A stretch of 64,000 nucleotides of DNA from an uncultured bacterium (lineage in GTDB: Bacteria; CAIJMQ01), in contig CAIJMQ010000001.1 in NCBI GenBank assembly GCA_903821905.1, forward strand, positions 1 to 64,000. Reading direction: 5' to 3'. The notes below the pieces were generated by a model. The model saw nothing but the letters and a program-made list of their open reading frames with translations, was not told the origin of the DNA and searched no databases. A program made the translations under genes and the position numbers. Of this stretch, positions 51,395 to 60,687 are shown in pieces (position 1 is the first letter of the stretch; each line of letters begins with the position of its first letter).

Positions 51395-52147
51395 TTACTT
51401 TCTTATTGCCGCTACATTTAAAAGTCCTGTTGGTTCTTCGGGGTTATTTTTGTCGTATTTGAAATATTCGGTAATCATAGGGGAAAAACCTGCTTGTCTT
51501 AGTTCGGATAAAAGAGATTTCCAATGCGCTATATACCGCATAGGAATATATTCTTTTCCTCCTATGACTCTTGAACCTTCAAATTTACCGTAAATTTTTG
51601 CATCGATATAAATTATATTGCCCAAAATTCTCTGACTGCTATATGTTTTTAGAAGGTTCTTACGGCTGATAGGGGAGCACATACTCATAAATACTAAAAT
51701 TCCGCTCGGGTTAAGAATTTGACGGATTTTATTCAAAGCTATCTTTCTGTCTTTTTTGTCGGTGATGCAATGCATAAAATGTCCGTCTATACAAAGGTTG
51801 TATTTGCCCAAAGATTTTACATTTGTAGAACAAAAATCTTTGTTTATGTATTTTATTTTAAATGTTTTGGATTGGGCTTTTGCCATTTGTATCGCAGTTT
51901 TACTGATATCTATGCCTGTAACGGTAAACCCTTTTTTTGCAAGCCATCTGCTGATTGTTCCCGTTCCGCAGCCGAGTTCTATTGCGCGGGTTTTCTTCGG
52001 AGCCCATTTCAGCATAAAAACATTTTCTATAAAATGTCTATCAGGAGGGAATATCGACCAAGGATAATTTCTTCGTTCCCAGGATTTAATCCCTTTGGAT
52101 TTCATCCTTTTATATTCGTTCTCATGCGCTTCATAAGATTTCCGCAT
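51395..52147 (-). CDS. Class I SAM-dependent methyltransferase
   Basis: 250 aa. Motif I RAIELGCGTGTISRWLA, motif II VTGIDISKTAIQMAKAQ, the post-motif CIDGHFMHCITDKKDRKIALNKIRQILNPSGILVFM. A DUF-type small-molecule methyltransferase fold; the substrate is not predictable. The start at 52147 (ATG, AAAGGA 13 nt upstream) is chosen over TTG at 52171, which lacks a ribosome-binding site. Confidence 0.87.
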   Translation of the reverse strand: MRKSYEAHENEYKRMKSKGIKSWERRNYPWSIFPPDRHFIENVFMLKWAPKKTRAIELGCGTGTISRWLAKKGFTVTGIDISKTAIQMAKAQSKTFKIKYINKDFCSTNVKSLGKYNLCIDGHFMHCITDKKDRKIALNKIRQILNPSGILVFMSMCSPISRKNLLKTYSSQRILGNIIYIDAKIYGKFEGSRVIGGKEYIPMRYIAHWKSLLSELRQAGFSPMITEYFKYDKNNPEEPTGLLNVAAIRK

Positions 52148-52174
52148 TGTTGCTGTGGTATCCTTTCCCAAAAG

Positions 52175-52378
52175 TTATTTATCTTTACCAACTCTGTTTA
52201 GGTAAGTCAGGATTATTGCAATTACTGAACCTAAGATGATTCCGTTGACAAAGGGGAACCACTTGGAAGATTGACTTATATGAAATACTTCCATCACGGC
52301 GATTTTTAATACCGCGACGATAATCCCAACTCCTAATCCTACGATAATAGCGGTCTTATAATCTCTTAATGGTTTCAT
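52175..52378 (-). CDS. Small two-helix membrane protein
   Basis: 67 aa: two hydrophobic segments (TAIIVGLGVGIIVAVLKIAV and FVNGIILGSVIAIILTYL). The start at 52378 overlaps the previous stop in ATGA, giving translational coupling. No family recognised. Confidence 0.6.
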   Translation of the reverse strand: MKPLRDYKTAIIVGLGVGIIVAVLKIAVMEVFHISQSSKWFPFVNGIILGSVIAIILTYLNRVGKDK

Positions 52379-52617
52379 TGGGTATTTTTTTGTTTCAGAG
52401 CCGGCCATTCTGCAAATGCAATGTATAGAATTAGAATAAAATTTGCGATTGGCACAAACATGAGTAGTGATAGTGGACCAGGAAAACCTGCTTTCTCGCA
52501 AATTTTCCAATATGCAATTACCATTAACACTGCAAGAGCCAGGAACAGACATATAAAAAACAGGTAAAACAATCCTATCATTGCAACAAGAGCAGATGCT
52601 GCTGGATGTACCATCAT
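52375..52617 (-). CDS. Small membrane protein, DUF-like
   Basis: 80 aa with three hydrophobic segments. The middle sequence YWKICEKAGFPGPLSLLMFVP followed by ANFILILYIAFAEWPALKQ is a recurring pattern in small uncharacterised bacterial membrane proteins. AAAAGGAGG precedes ATG 52617. First gene of a five-gene minus-strand group. Confidence 0.65.
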   Translation of the reverse strand: MMVHPAASALVAMIGLFYLFFICLFLALAVLMVIAYWKICEKAGFPGPLSLLMFVPIANFILILYIAFAEWPALKQKNTQ

Positions 52618-52672
52618 ATTTCCTCCTTTTAATCGGAATATAGTTCCGATGGCTTACGTTGCGGGGCTCATT

Positions 52673-55015
52673 TTATTCTTTAACAGGAAGAGCAAAATGA
52701 AATGTGGCTCCTTTGCCTGGCTTGGAGTCAGCCCATATTTTCCCTTTGTGGCCGAGAATTATCTCTCTGGAAATAACCAGCCCCAGTCCCGTCCCGCCTG
52801 TTTTTCTATTTTGAGGGTTTCCCAACTGCTTAAAACTTTGAAAGAGTTTAGGCATATCTTCGGGAGTAATCCCGGGACCTGTATCAGATATGGAAACACG
52901 GACGGAGTTTTTATCAAGAAGTGTGGAGATTTCCACACTGCCTTTATCGGTAAACTTTAAGGCATTATTGATTAAGTTGTTCAACACCTGAATAATTTTG
53001 TCACGGTCAAACTTAATTTTGGGTAAGGTATCATCAAGTTTGATGTTGAACTTCAAATTTTTTCCTTGGGCGAGTGGCTTCATAGAATTGTAAACTTCCA
53101 GAATGGTTTCATTGATATCATTTTCGCGTAGATCAAATGGCATTTTTCCGGCTTCTAACTTCTGGTAATCCAAAACCTCGTTTATAAGACGGGTTAATCT
53201 ATCCACGTTTCTTTTTGCAATTTCCAGAAAATCTTTCTGCTCATCGTTTACAGCACCGGCGGAGCCGTCATACACGATATCAATACCTTCTTTTATGGCC
53301 GTGAGGGGTGTTCTTAATTCATGGGAAACAGTAGAAGTAAATCGCGATTTTGCTTCTAAGGATTCCCGTAAAATTCTTTCCGTTTCTTTAATCTGGGTTA
53401 TATCTTTTGCAATATGTACTGACCCTTTGAGATTACCGTTGTCATCAAAGATAGGCGAAGTAGTTACTAAAAGAGGAATTCCTATATTAGGGTCATTGAT
53501 TTCTTCGACATGCATTTTTTTGTCTTTTTGGGTTTGTTCGAAAGGACATCCTGCAAACGGCTTGTCTTTTTTGTGTAGTACCTCATAGCATTTCCGTCCG
53601 ATAATATCCTCCGGCTTCATTTTGAGTGTGTCAGCAAATGCCTTATTTACTTTTATAATGGTGAAGTTTGTATCCTGAATAAATACCATATCCGATATAG
53701 AGTTAAACGTTCGGCTCCATTCTTCTTCTGCCCGCCTTATTTTTTCTTCGGCTTTTTTGCGTTCGGTAATCTCCCTATTAAGATTGTCTATGGAAGTGGT
53801 GCTTTTCTCTAGGTGGGAAGTCATAATATTAAATGAATCAGCAAGCTGTTCTAGTTCATCTCCTGTTTTTATATTCACCTTATAGCTAAGGTCTCCAGTC
53901 ACAATACGGTCTGTAGCATCGTGAAGATAGTGTATTGGTTTTATGAATATCCCGCTTATGACAAAACTCATAAATGTTAATACCAATATCATCATTGTTC
54001 CAAAGATAGACCAGAAAATAAGGAGTGCGTTTAAAGGTGAAAAAACCTCTTTTACGTCCTGTTCTATACAAACTTTCCACTGCATTGTTTTTTCTGTAAA
54101 CAGTGGATGCTTCACTAAGGCTGAGGCAATAAACATACGCTTGCTATTTGGTTCGTCGAGGATATTCGTTACTATCCAATTATTTCTTTTGGTCAAGAGC
54201 TTTGTGAGGTTTTTTTCTTCAATAAATTTACGACTTAATGGTTCAACACCTTCACGGTATAAAATAAATCCATTCTGGTCTATGATGACGGCATGTCCTG
54301 TTTTACCTATTTTAAATGCCTTCATAGGTTCGAAAAACTTACGCACATCTACCCTCTCTATTAATATACCAATAACATCTTCGGTTTTATCTATTACCGG
54401 AATAGCAAAGGTAATAGCCAATATTCCCGTAGATTGGTCAACTTTTCCGCTTTCTATAAATAGCTTCCCTTTTCCACCATTAAACGTTTCCTGCCACCAG
54501 GTCTCGTCTGCTTGATAGAAATCCGAGGTTCTACCGGATGAAGCTACTAGACCCCCAAACTTATCGGTTAAAAATATTTCAGCAATCTCTTTCCTCTCTT
54601 TTAGAAAAACCTCCCGCAAATAGGTACTTATCTCATTATTGAGATATTTTTTTATTAAGGGTGCATTATCCGAGGCGCCAATCCATGCTTTATCGGTAGT
54701 TTCCAGATATTCCTTTATCGTCCTATCATCCTTATCAATGTATTGTGCATTTGCCTCTTTTATGGCATTTTGCCACAAAATGCGGCTGGCATGGATTTTC
54801 ATGTCGGCTATTCTTTCGTCTATCATTCCTGAAAAATCCTCTGCCAAAAGCTGTGCCATTTTTACGTGACTCTCGCCTATGGTATTTTGGAAAAATTTCA
54901 TTCCCCATAAGTATGCCAGAATTAATCCCACAACTATTACAAAAATGGCAGGTAAACATATGAGCAGCGTGAGTTTTCGTCTCATACCTGTTTTTTGCTT
55001 ACGGTGAACTGTCAT
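52673..55015 (-). CDS. Sensor histidine kinase (dCache-HAMP-PAS-HisKA-HATPase)
   Basis: 780 aa. TM1 near residues 14-38, a large extracytoplasmic dCache-type sensor (~40-325), TM2 (~330-355), HAMP (~355-410), coiled helix (~410-430), PAS (MVFIQDTNFTIIKVNKAFADTL), HisKA with phosphoacceptor His in TSTVSHELRTPLTAI, and HATPase motifs NNALKFTDKGSVEIS, SDTGPGITPEDMPKLFQSF, GGTGLGLVIS. It phosphorylates the response regulator encoded 6 bp upstream. The ligand is unknown. Confidence 0.95.
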   Translation of the reverse strand: MTVHRKQKTGMRRKLTLLICLPAIFVIVVGLILAYLWGMKFFQNTIGESHVKMAQLLAEDFSGMIDERIADMKIHASRILWQNAIKEANAQYIDKDDRTIKEYLETTDKAWIGASDNAPLIKKYLNNEISTYLREVFLKERKEIAEIFLTDKFGGLVASSGRTSDFYQADETWWQETFNGGKGKLFIESGKVDQSTGILAITFAIPVIDKTEDVIGILIERVDVRKFFEPMKAFKIGKTGHAVIIDQNGFILYREGVEPLSRKFIEEKNLTKLLTKRNNWIVTNILDEPNSKRMFIASALVKHPLFTEKTMQWKVCIEQDVKEVFSPLNALLIFWSIFGTMMILVLTFMSFVISGIFIKPIHYLHDATDRIVTGDLSYKVNIKTGDELEQLADSFNIMTSHLEKSTTSIDNLNREITERKKAEEKIRRAEEEWSRTFNSISDMVFIQDTNFTIIKVNKAFADTLKMKPEDIIGRKCYEVLHKKDKPFAGCPFEQTQKDKKMHVEEINDPNIGIPLLVTTSPIFDDNGNLKGSVHIAKDITQIKETERILRESLEAKSRFTSTVSHELRTPLTAIKEGIDIVYDGSAGAVNDEQKDFLEIAKRNVDRLTRLINEVLDYQKLEAGKMPFDLRENDINETILEVYNSMKPLAQGKNLKFNIKLDDTLPKIKFDRDKIIQVLNNLINNALKFTDKGSVEISTLLDKNSVRVSISDTGPGITPEDMPKLFQSFKQLGNPQNRKTGGTGLGLVISREIILGHKGKIWADSKPGKGATFHFALPVKE

Positions 55016-55021
55016 TTCTGT

Positions 55022-55411
55022 CTATTGCTCCTTCTCATCTTTACCATATGTTTCCAGAATGTATTTAATTGTATTTATCAGTTCATTCGGAGCATAGGGC
55101 TTTTCCATATAAGCATCTACGCCTTCTTCAAGGACTTTCTTTTTGTAGTCTTCGTCTTTTTGCCCGGTAAGGACAACAATGGGAATAAATTTGGTATAGT
55201 CAGAATTACGCAGATTCTTCAAAACAAAAAGGCCATCTCCGCTGGGGAGCATTAAATCCAAAATAATAAGGTCAGGTTTATTTTTGATGGCCATTGCGGT
55301 TCCACGATAACCATCACTGGCTACTATAACCTTAAAACCGTTCTGAGAAAGCCGCTTGAAAAGAACTTTAGCGATATCAGACTCATCTTCTATTATCAAG
55401 ATTTCAGCCAT
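55022..55411 (-). CDS. Single-domain response regulator
   Basis: 129 aa receiver only. Acidic pocket EDESD (residues 8-12), phosphoacceptor Asp in LIILDLMLPSGDG, Thr in VVLTGQKDED, Lys in MEKPYAPNEL. It lacks an output domain, so it acts by protein contact (CheY-like) or in a phosphorelay. Partner of the kinase directly downstream. Confidence 0.94.
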   Translation of the reverse strand: MAEILIIEDESDIAKVLFKRLSQNGFKVIVASDGYRGTAMAIKNKPDLIILDLMLPSGDGLFVLKNLRNSDYTKFIPIVVLTGQKDEDYKKKVLEEGVDAYMEKPYAPNELINTIKYILETYGKDEKEQ

Positions 55412-55476
55412 ACTAACCTCTTCCTATATTTTAAAGGGATATCAAATATTAAACGAGATGCTTTAAGTAAATTCCC

Positions 55477-56610
55477 TTACTTATTAATATGTAAAATCTT
55501 GGCGCCGTCGAAGCCGTTGAATTTTGTTGTTGAAGCAGTACTGTAGGCACCGATATTTTTTGTATAAAGATAATCGCCTATTTCCAGATTACCTGGCAGG
55601 TGTTCAGAGACGGATACTTTATCGAAGCTATCGCATGTGGGACCGACAACTGCACAAACTTCTTTTTTACCACGTTTGAACGTTTGAAAGTTAGGAGTCC
55701 AGTGGTCGTAAACAATCCCTGAAAATGTATGATAGACACCGTCGTTTATATGATAGAAGATTTTGCCGTCTCTTCGTGCTTTTCCTATTACCTCTGAGAT
55801 AAGTATTGCTGCTGTTGCGACCATAAATCTGCCGGGTTCAGCTATAAGTTCTATATCGTCGGGGAATAATCTTTTACATTCGGAATCTATTACTTTTGCA
55901 AGTTTTTCAAATCTGGGAACCATGTTATCATAAGGAACCGGGAATCCGCCGCCTATATCAATTATGTTCATCTTGTAACCTTTTTTTCTGGAATGATTGA
56001 AAATATCGGAAGTTATATGCAGCGCCGATGTGTAATTGTCAAAGTTGGTGCACTGACTTCCTACGTGGAAGCTTAAACCTTCGACATTCAAGCCTAAACC
56101 AAATGCCTGTTGTATTAAATCAGCTGCTTCACCGGGTTCTGCGCCGAATTTAGAACTCATCTCTACCTGTGAGCCGGTATCGGGAACTTTTAGCCGTAAA
56201 ACCAGTCCTGCCGTCGGACAATATTCTTTTATTTTCTTAAGCTCATCTACATTATCATAAGTAACAAGCGGCTTATATTTTTTTATCTTTTTTAAAGTGT
56301 CCCGGTCTTTTATCGTGTTAGAGAAGATTATCTTATCCCAGACGAAGAAGTCCTTGTCTTTTTTTCTGAAACTTCTTATTTGGTCATAAATCTGTATGAA
56401 CTCGTTATAGGAAGCTACATCAAAGCTGGAACCCTCGTCGAATAATGTCCTGATTATTTCCTGGTTGGAGTTTGCCTTTACTGCATAATAGACCTGAACA
56501 TTGGGCAAATTTTTACTGAAAATACGGAAGTTTTCCCTTATCTTGTCATGGTCGATTATGAATAGGGGAGTCCCGTGTTTCTTTGCTAATTTAAGAAGTT
56601 TCTCTTTCAT
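55477..56610 (-). CDS. Type III PLP-dependent decarboxylase (ornithine/lysine decarboxylase family)
   Basis: 377 aa of the alanine-racemase-fold decarboxylases. The PLP lysine is in YYAVKANSN (residue ~45), the phosphate-binding glycines in DIGGGFPVPYDN, the active-site Glu/Arg in IAEPGRFMVA and Cys in VVGPTCDSFDKVS. It makes putrescine or cadaverine from ornithine or lysine. It starts 1 bp after the DHS-like gene, so the products are probably used together in polyamine synthesis. Confidence 0.9.
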   Translation of the reverse strand: MKEKLLKLAKKHGTPLFIIDHDKIRENFRIFSKNLPNVQVYYAVKANSNQEIIRTLFDEGSSFDVASYNEFIQIYDQIRSFRKKDKDFFVWDKIIFSNTIKDRDTLKKIKKYKPLVTYDNVDELKKIKEYCPTAGLVLRLKVPDTGSQVEMSSKFGAEPGEAADLIQQAFGLGLNVEGLSFHVGSQCTNFDNYTSALHITSDIFNHSRKKGYKMNIIDIGGGFPVPYDNMVPRFEKLAKVIDSECKRLFPDDIELIAEPGRFMVATAAILISEVIGKARRDGKIFYHINDGVYHTFSGIVYDHWTPNFQTFKRGKKEVCAVVGPTCDSFDKVSVSEHLPGNLEIGDYLYTKNIGAYSTASTTKFNGFDGAKILHINK

Positions 56611-56611
56611 T

Positions 56612-57796
56612 TTAAGCAGATAGTTTCCTGATAGAAGTTTTTAGTTTCTCCACTTCTTTGTTATTTTCAAGATAGGATTCTATCAGCTTTTGGTGTAATT
56701 CATTGCCTCTGTCATATAATCTTTTTAGCTTTTTGGGTTTAGTAGACTGTATCGTATAAGCAACCATAATCGGAAATGCTACTGTTACATCAAGATAAGC
56801 GGTTACTGTTTCTTCTAATTTTGTCGGGTCAATTTTTCCCCAGCTTACAGCTTCAGTTGGTGGAGCGCCTGATAGTCCGCCAGTGTCGGGTCTTGCATCT
56901 GTTATATTGATGTCATAATCTTGTCCGAGTTCCGGTATCATCAAAACTTCCTGAATCTGTGGTTCGGTCTGGAGCATAAAGTTCTTTGGACTTCCGCCGC
57001 CGATTAAGATAACACCTGTTTTGCCTTTTTCATATCTCTTGGCATTTAGGATTATTGCAGTGGAATCGTTAACATCTATGCTCGGATTTATTTTTAGTTT
57101 GAATTTGTTTAATAATCCGGAGGCTTCAGCCAGAAGCTCGATACCTGCCACATTCATTCCGATTGTCGAATCACCGGGTGATGATGTGAAAACAGGTATT
57201 CCGTTTCTATATGCTGCAGCCAGAATACTTACTTCGCCGATTTTGTTTTTTTGTTCCAGTTCGCTAAGGATTTTGCCAAGGTGATGGTAGCACTCACGAG
57301 TGCCCATTTCTTTCTGAAATTCTGGACGTATAAGTATTGCTCTTAATCTCCTGTCGGTTTCCATCAGAACGTCTTCATAATCAAAGAGAATATCGTAAAT
57401 TCTTGTTACGCCTTTGTCTCTCAAATCCGCATCGTCAACATTGTGACTTCCTCGAAACATAGGAAGATTGAATGCATAATGTATGTCGTGATACATATTT
57501 GCGCCGGTTGCGACTATCCAGTCGACAAAACCGTGGTTCATTAGTGGTATTACAGCTGATGGCCCAAGCCCTGCCGGTGTGAGTGCACCTGCCAGGCTTA
57601 ATCCTATAGTAACATCTTCTTTTGAATATCTATCTCTCAGAAGCTGACAAGCGGCTCGCAATCTTCCGCCATTATAAGCATCTAAGTTATCTATCAGTTT
57701 TACTATATCTGTGTCTTTGTTAATAGGTTTTGGAAGAATTCTTTTTCCTGATAAATATTTCGCTTTATTTGGGCAGTTTGACTTATTATGTTCCAT
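56612..57796 (-). CDS. Deoxyhypusine synthase-like protein (probable polyamine synthase)
   Basis: 394 aa. Motifs of the DHS fold: SLAGALTPAGLGPSAVIPLM, DWIVATGANMYHDIHYAFN, VILIGGGSPKNFMLQ, ITDARPDTGGLSGAPPTEA and AVSWGKI with the catalytic Lys conserved. Bacteria have no eIF5A to modify, and bacterial homologues are thought to make homospermidine- or spermidine-type polyamines by aminobutyl transfer. Its pairing with the PLP decarboxylase supports that. AAGGAG lies before the start. Confidence 0.9.
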   Translation of the reverse strand: MEHNKSNCPNKAKYLSGKRILPKPINKDTDIVKLIDNLDAYNGGRLRAACQLLRDRYSKEDVTIGLSLAGALTPAGLGPSAVIPLMNHGFVDWIVATGANMYHDIHYAFNLPMFRGSHNVDDADLRDKGVTRIYDILFDYEDVLMETDRRLRAILIRPEFQKEMGTRECYHHLGKILSELEQKNKIGEVSILAAAYRNGIPVFTSSPGDSTIGMNVAGIELLAEASGLLNKFKLKINPSIDVNDSTAIILNAKRYEKGKTGVILIGGGSPKNFMLQTEPQIQEVLMIPELGQDYDINITDARPDTGGLSGAPPTEAVSWGKIDPTKLEETVTAYLDVTVAFPIMVAYTIQSTKPKKLKRLYDRGNELHQKLIESYLENNKEVEKLKTSIRKLSA

Positions 57797-57825
57797 TTCT
57801 TCTCCTTATATTTTATTTTAATAGA

Positions 57826-57854
57826 ATTATCTTTAATACCGATATTAATGTCAA
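57826..57854 (-). promoter_or_regulatory. Promoter of the polyamine operon
   Basis: On the minus strand: TTGACA (57849-57854), 17-bp spacer, GATAAT (57826-57831), then a ~23-nt leader with AAGGAG before ATG 57796. Confidence 0.78.
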
Positions 57855-57864
57855 TTTTTATCTA

Positions 57865-58323
57865 TTAATATCCGGATTTTTTGCCTGTCATCCGTGATAT
57901 TTTGACTTTCATAACCGCGGTTTTATTTAGTGCTTGGTCAGGGAAAGAAAAGGTATCTTTTGAATACTGTTTCATTATGATATTAAATGCTTTTCTTTTT
58001 TCCTCTATTGTTTCTAAAAATGAAAGCTTTCCCATTGCAATTACAGATTTGTATTTCATGTCCCAATTACAAGCTTGGTCTGATTTTATAAGTTCCGTAT
58101 CAATTTCAAATTCAAGACAAACTTTCGGATTTTTCTTTAGAATGTCGATTTTCATTCCTTCGGTCGCACCATGCAGATATACGACGTCGTTTTCATATCC
58201 GAAACACATCGGGACAATATAAGGGATATTATTATCACTCATTCCGAGACGGCATACTTGGGACTGTTTAATAATATCTTCAATCTGGGATTTGTCTATT
58301 ATTTCTCTATCTTTTCTTCTCAT
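57865..58323 (-). CDS. Pyridoxamine-phosphate-oxidase-like FMN protein (NimA-type)
   Basis: 152 aa split-barrel fold: CRLGMSDNNIPYIVPMCFGYENDVVYLHGA, then KIDILKKNPKVCLEFEID and a C-terminal VIAMGKLSFLET strand. It belongs to the family that includes NimA-like flavin reductases and heme-utilisation-type proteins. No ribosome-binding site before the ATG. Single gene. Confidence 0.85.
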   Translation of the reverse strand: MRRKDREIIDKSQIEDIIKQSQVCRLGMSDNNIPYIVPMCFGYENDVVYLHGATEGMKIDILKKNPKVCLEFEIDTELIKSDQACNWDMKYKSVIAMGKLSFLETIEEKRKAFNIIMKQYSKDTFSFPDQALNKTAVMKVKISRMTGKKSGY

Positions 58324-58354
58324 AATTTATAACAATTATATTTAACACTAATTT

Positions 58355-58387
58355 TTAATCGCGTAAGACTGCCGGGAATTTATCATT
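58355..58387 (-). pseudogene. Relic of a second GH28 gene (C-terminal codons)
   Basis: On the minus strand it reads NDKFPAVLRD followed by TAA, matching the exact C-terminus (PDKFPAVLRD) of the GH28 gene 0.9 kb away. The last nine codons differ at four places, all at synonymous third positions. No further similarity is visible upstream. Confidence 0.65.
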
Positions 58388-58429
58388 ATAGGTTCTATTT
58401 TCCCCTCTCTTATCTAAAACAAGATTAGT

Positions 58430-59227
58430 TTATTGGGTTGATATAGACGTTTTCTTTAATACTATTCTATTTTTGTTGTTTTCAAATTCCAACCATTTCT
58501 TCTGGTTTAAATCACGAATCTTAAAATTCAAGCCGTCTTCGCTAAGCCAAATTAAATTTTTGTTAAAGGAATAACCTCGAATTATTTCCTTTTCCCATAG
58601 CAATTTGCCTTCCCTGTTAAGATAAGAAAAATGGACATTATAAGTTGTGTGGTTGAATGTGCTTATTAATATATAAGCACCGTCTTGGCTTATGAGGATA
58701 TTGTTAAGGTCGGACTCCGTTTTTTTATCTCCTATTTTTTTGTCCCACGAGGTAGTCTGTGTCGCGACACGGTAAAGGGTAACCTGTGAAGAGCGGTCTG
58801 CTATAAGATAATACTTTCCGTTGCCGGAGAGGCAAGTTTTGCTTATCCATCTCAAGCCTCCGCCCAATTCAACTGTTTTTAATAGCTCGCCGTCACCTTT
58901 GTAAAAAGATATGCTTTTAAAACCACCTTCATCGTACCAGCCCCAGTTTACAAGAACAAAATAGTTGCCATCGTTTGAAATATCTACGAATCCCGGCGTA
59001 GTGGGAAGTTGTTTTGTCCAAAGTATTTCATTGTTTTGTTTAAGTGAACATTCCGAAGGACTATTATCGGGATAGCCGAGAATTTTGATATCTATGGAAT
59101 AAATACTGTTCTGCGATGAGAACGTTTTTGTCGTGCCTATTTCGGGAGGGACTGATTTGGCATATAGGAACTGGCAGGATAAAACGAAAAAAACAAGCAG
59201 TGTGAAACCCAATATTTTTCTATTCAT
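58430..59227 (-). CDS. Exported beta-propeller-like protein, unknown
   Basis: 265 aa with a signal peptide (residues 1-24, LYAKSVPP). Repeated WD/YVTN-like blade motifs: DISNDGNYFVLVNWGWY, CLSGNGKYYLIADRSSQVTLYR, LISQDGAYILISTFNHTTYN, WLSEDGLNFKIRDL. Probably a periplasmic propeller of about four to five blades. Role unknown; its neighbours are pectin and sugar enzymes. Confidence 0.68.
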   Translation of the reverse strand: MNRKILGFTLLVFFVLSCQFLYAKSVPPEIGTTKTFSSQNSIYSIDIKILGYPDNSPSECSLKQNNEILWTKQLPTTPGFVDISNDGNYFVLVNWGWYDEGGFKSISFYKGDGELLKTVELGGGLRWISKTCLSGNGKYYLIADRSSQVTLYRVATQTTSWDKKIGDKKTESDLNNILISQDGAYILISTFNHTTYNVHFSYLNREGKLLWEKEIIRGYSFNKNLIWLSEDGLNFKIRDLNQKKWLEFENNKNRIVLKKTSISTQ

Positions 59228-59293
59228 TTTGCTATCTTATAGTATCAAATTGATTTATGCAAGACTTTATAATATTCCCACTTTGGCATAAAT

Positions 59294-60658
59294 TTAGTCA
59301 CGCAATACTGCCGGGAATTTATCAGGGAAAGCTGATTCACCTTGAAAGTTTTCTATGATTAGATTGGCAGCGTTGTGAATTTCAAGTGCGTGGCGGAAAT
59401 ATGTTTGGCGGTTTTTACCCCAAACCACTTCACAATTGCGCATGGTGACGTTCGTTGCATTTTGAATGTAGAATCCAGCCGTTGGATTATCTATTATACC
59501 CTTGCCGTTGAAGGGGCGGATATCGTACTGTCCACCGGGTACTTTTGACCATTTGTCAATTTCTAATCGTATATTTTCCAAGAGTATATTTTCTATTAAT
59601 CCGGGTTTTGAACCGTGAATAAAGACGCTATTTTCACTATGTGCTATAACATTCACAAAACGTATATTTCTAATATGTCCCACCTTATCTACCCACGGAG
59701 CAGCAGATATATATATTGGTTCACCACGGCCCCACCATGCAGTGCTAAAGATGCGGGTTTCTATTATCATATTCTGAAAAAGTACATTCTCAATATTGCT
59801 TTCTTCATTAAGATGGACTCCCAAGCCACGATGGCTTGAGTGAATAACACAAGAATCAAAAATTACATTGCGGATTGGCTGGCGGCATTCACAACCGACA
59901 TTTAGCGGGGTTGAAGTAGACATGATAGTACAGTTTGTGACAGTAATATTTTCACATGCACCGAACGTAGCTGCCGGACTGCGGCATGTTTTAAGGCATA
60001 TGCCGTCATCTCCTGCTACGATGTGGCAGTCGCTGATGGCTACATTTTTACAACAGTCCAGGTCTATACCGTCATTGTTGGGTAGTTTAGTATCGTTGGC
60101 TATACGGATACCGTTGATGACGACATCATTGCAACCAGTTAGTCGCACTGTCCAGAAAGCGGCATCTTTTATAGTTAAGTCACGCATAGTTAGATTATTA
60201 CATCCGATTAAATAGAGAGTGAAAGGGCGTTCTTTATATGGGTTGGGCGGACGCATTTCATAAATGTCACCAAGGTCTTTTTCGATAAAAGCGTGTCCTT
60301 GTCCGTCTATTATGCCGCCTCCGGTTATTGCAATATTATTGGCGTGAAAGGCAACGATGAATGCGCGTTTCGGGAATTCGTCTTCTACTATCAATCTGTC
60401 TGTAAGTATGTCTATATCTAATTTGTTAGGGTAATCTGCATAGTTGCTGCTGGCGAGTAGGGTAGTGCCGCGCTCGAGATGTAATTCCACGTTGGATTTC
60501 AGTTCCAGAGTGCCGCTTAAGAAAGTATGACCTGCCGGCACAAGAACAGTGCCACCGCCAGATTTTGTACACTTATCAATTGCACTTTGGATTGCCTTGG
60601 CATCGTTTGTTTTATCGTTGCCTTTGGCACCAAAATCCAGAATATTGTAAGTCGACAT
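59294..60658 (-). CDS. GH28 polygalacturonase-family glycoside hydrolase
   Basis: 454-aa right-handed beta-helix of the pectinase family. Family acids: Asp in NNDGIDLDCC and Asp pair in VAGDDGICLKT; the usual GHG motif is represented by SSHRGLGVH. The opening FGAKGNDKTNDAKAIQSAIDKC is typical. No signal peptide is visible, so it probably works in the cytoplasm on imported oligogalacturonates, as do many exo-acting GH28 members. Confidence 0.9.
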   Translation of the reverse strand: MSTYNILDFGAKGNDKTNDAKAIQSAIDKCTKSGGGTVLVPAGHTFLSGTLELKSNVELHLERGTTLLASSNYADYPNKLDIDILTDRLIVEDEFPKRAFIVAFHANNIAITGGGIIDGQGHAFIEKDLGDIYEMRPPNPYKERPFTLYLIGCNNLTMRDLTIKDAAFWTVRLTGCNDVVINGIRIANDTKLPNNDGIDLDCCKNVAISDCHIVAGDDGICLKTCRSPAATFGACENITVTNCTIMSTSTPLNVGCECRQPIRNVIFDSCVIHSSHRGLGVHLNEESNIENVLFQNMIIETRIFSTAWWGRGEPIYISAAPWVDKVGHIRNIRFVNVIAHSENSVFIHGSKPGLIENILLENIRLEIDKWSKVPGGQYDIRPFNGKGIIDNPTAGFYIQNATNVTMRNCEVVWGKNRQTYFRHALEIHNAANLIIENFQGESAFPDKFPAVLRD

Positions 60659-60687
60659 AGAATCTTCTTTTAAGCCGTGACAGGGAA

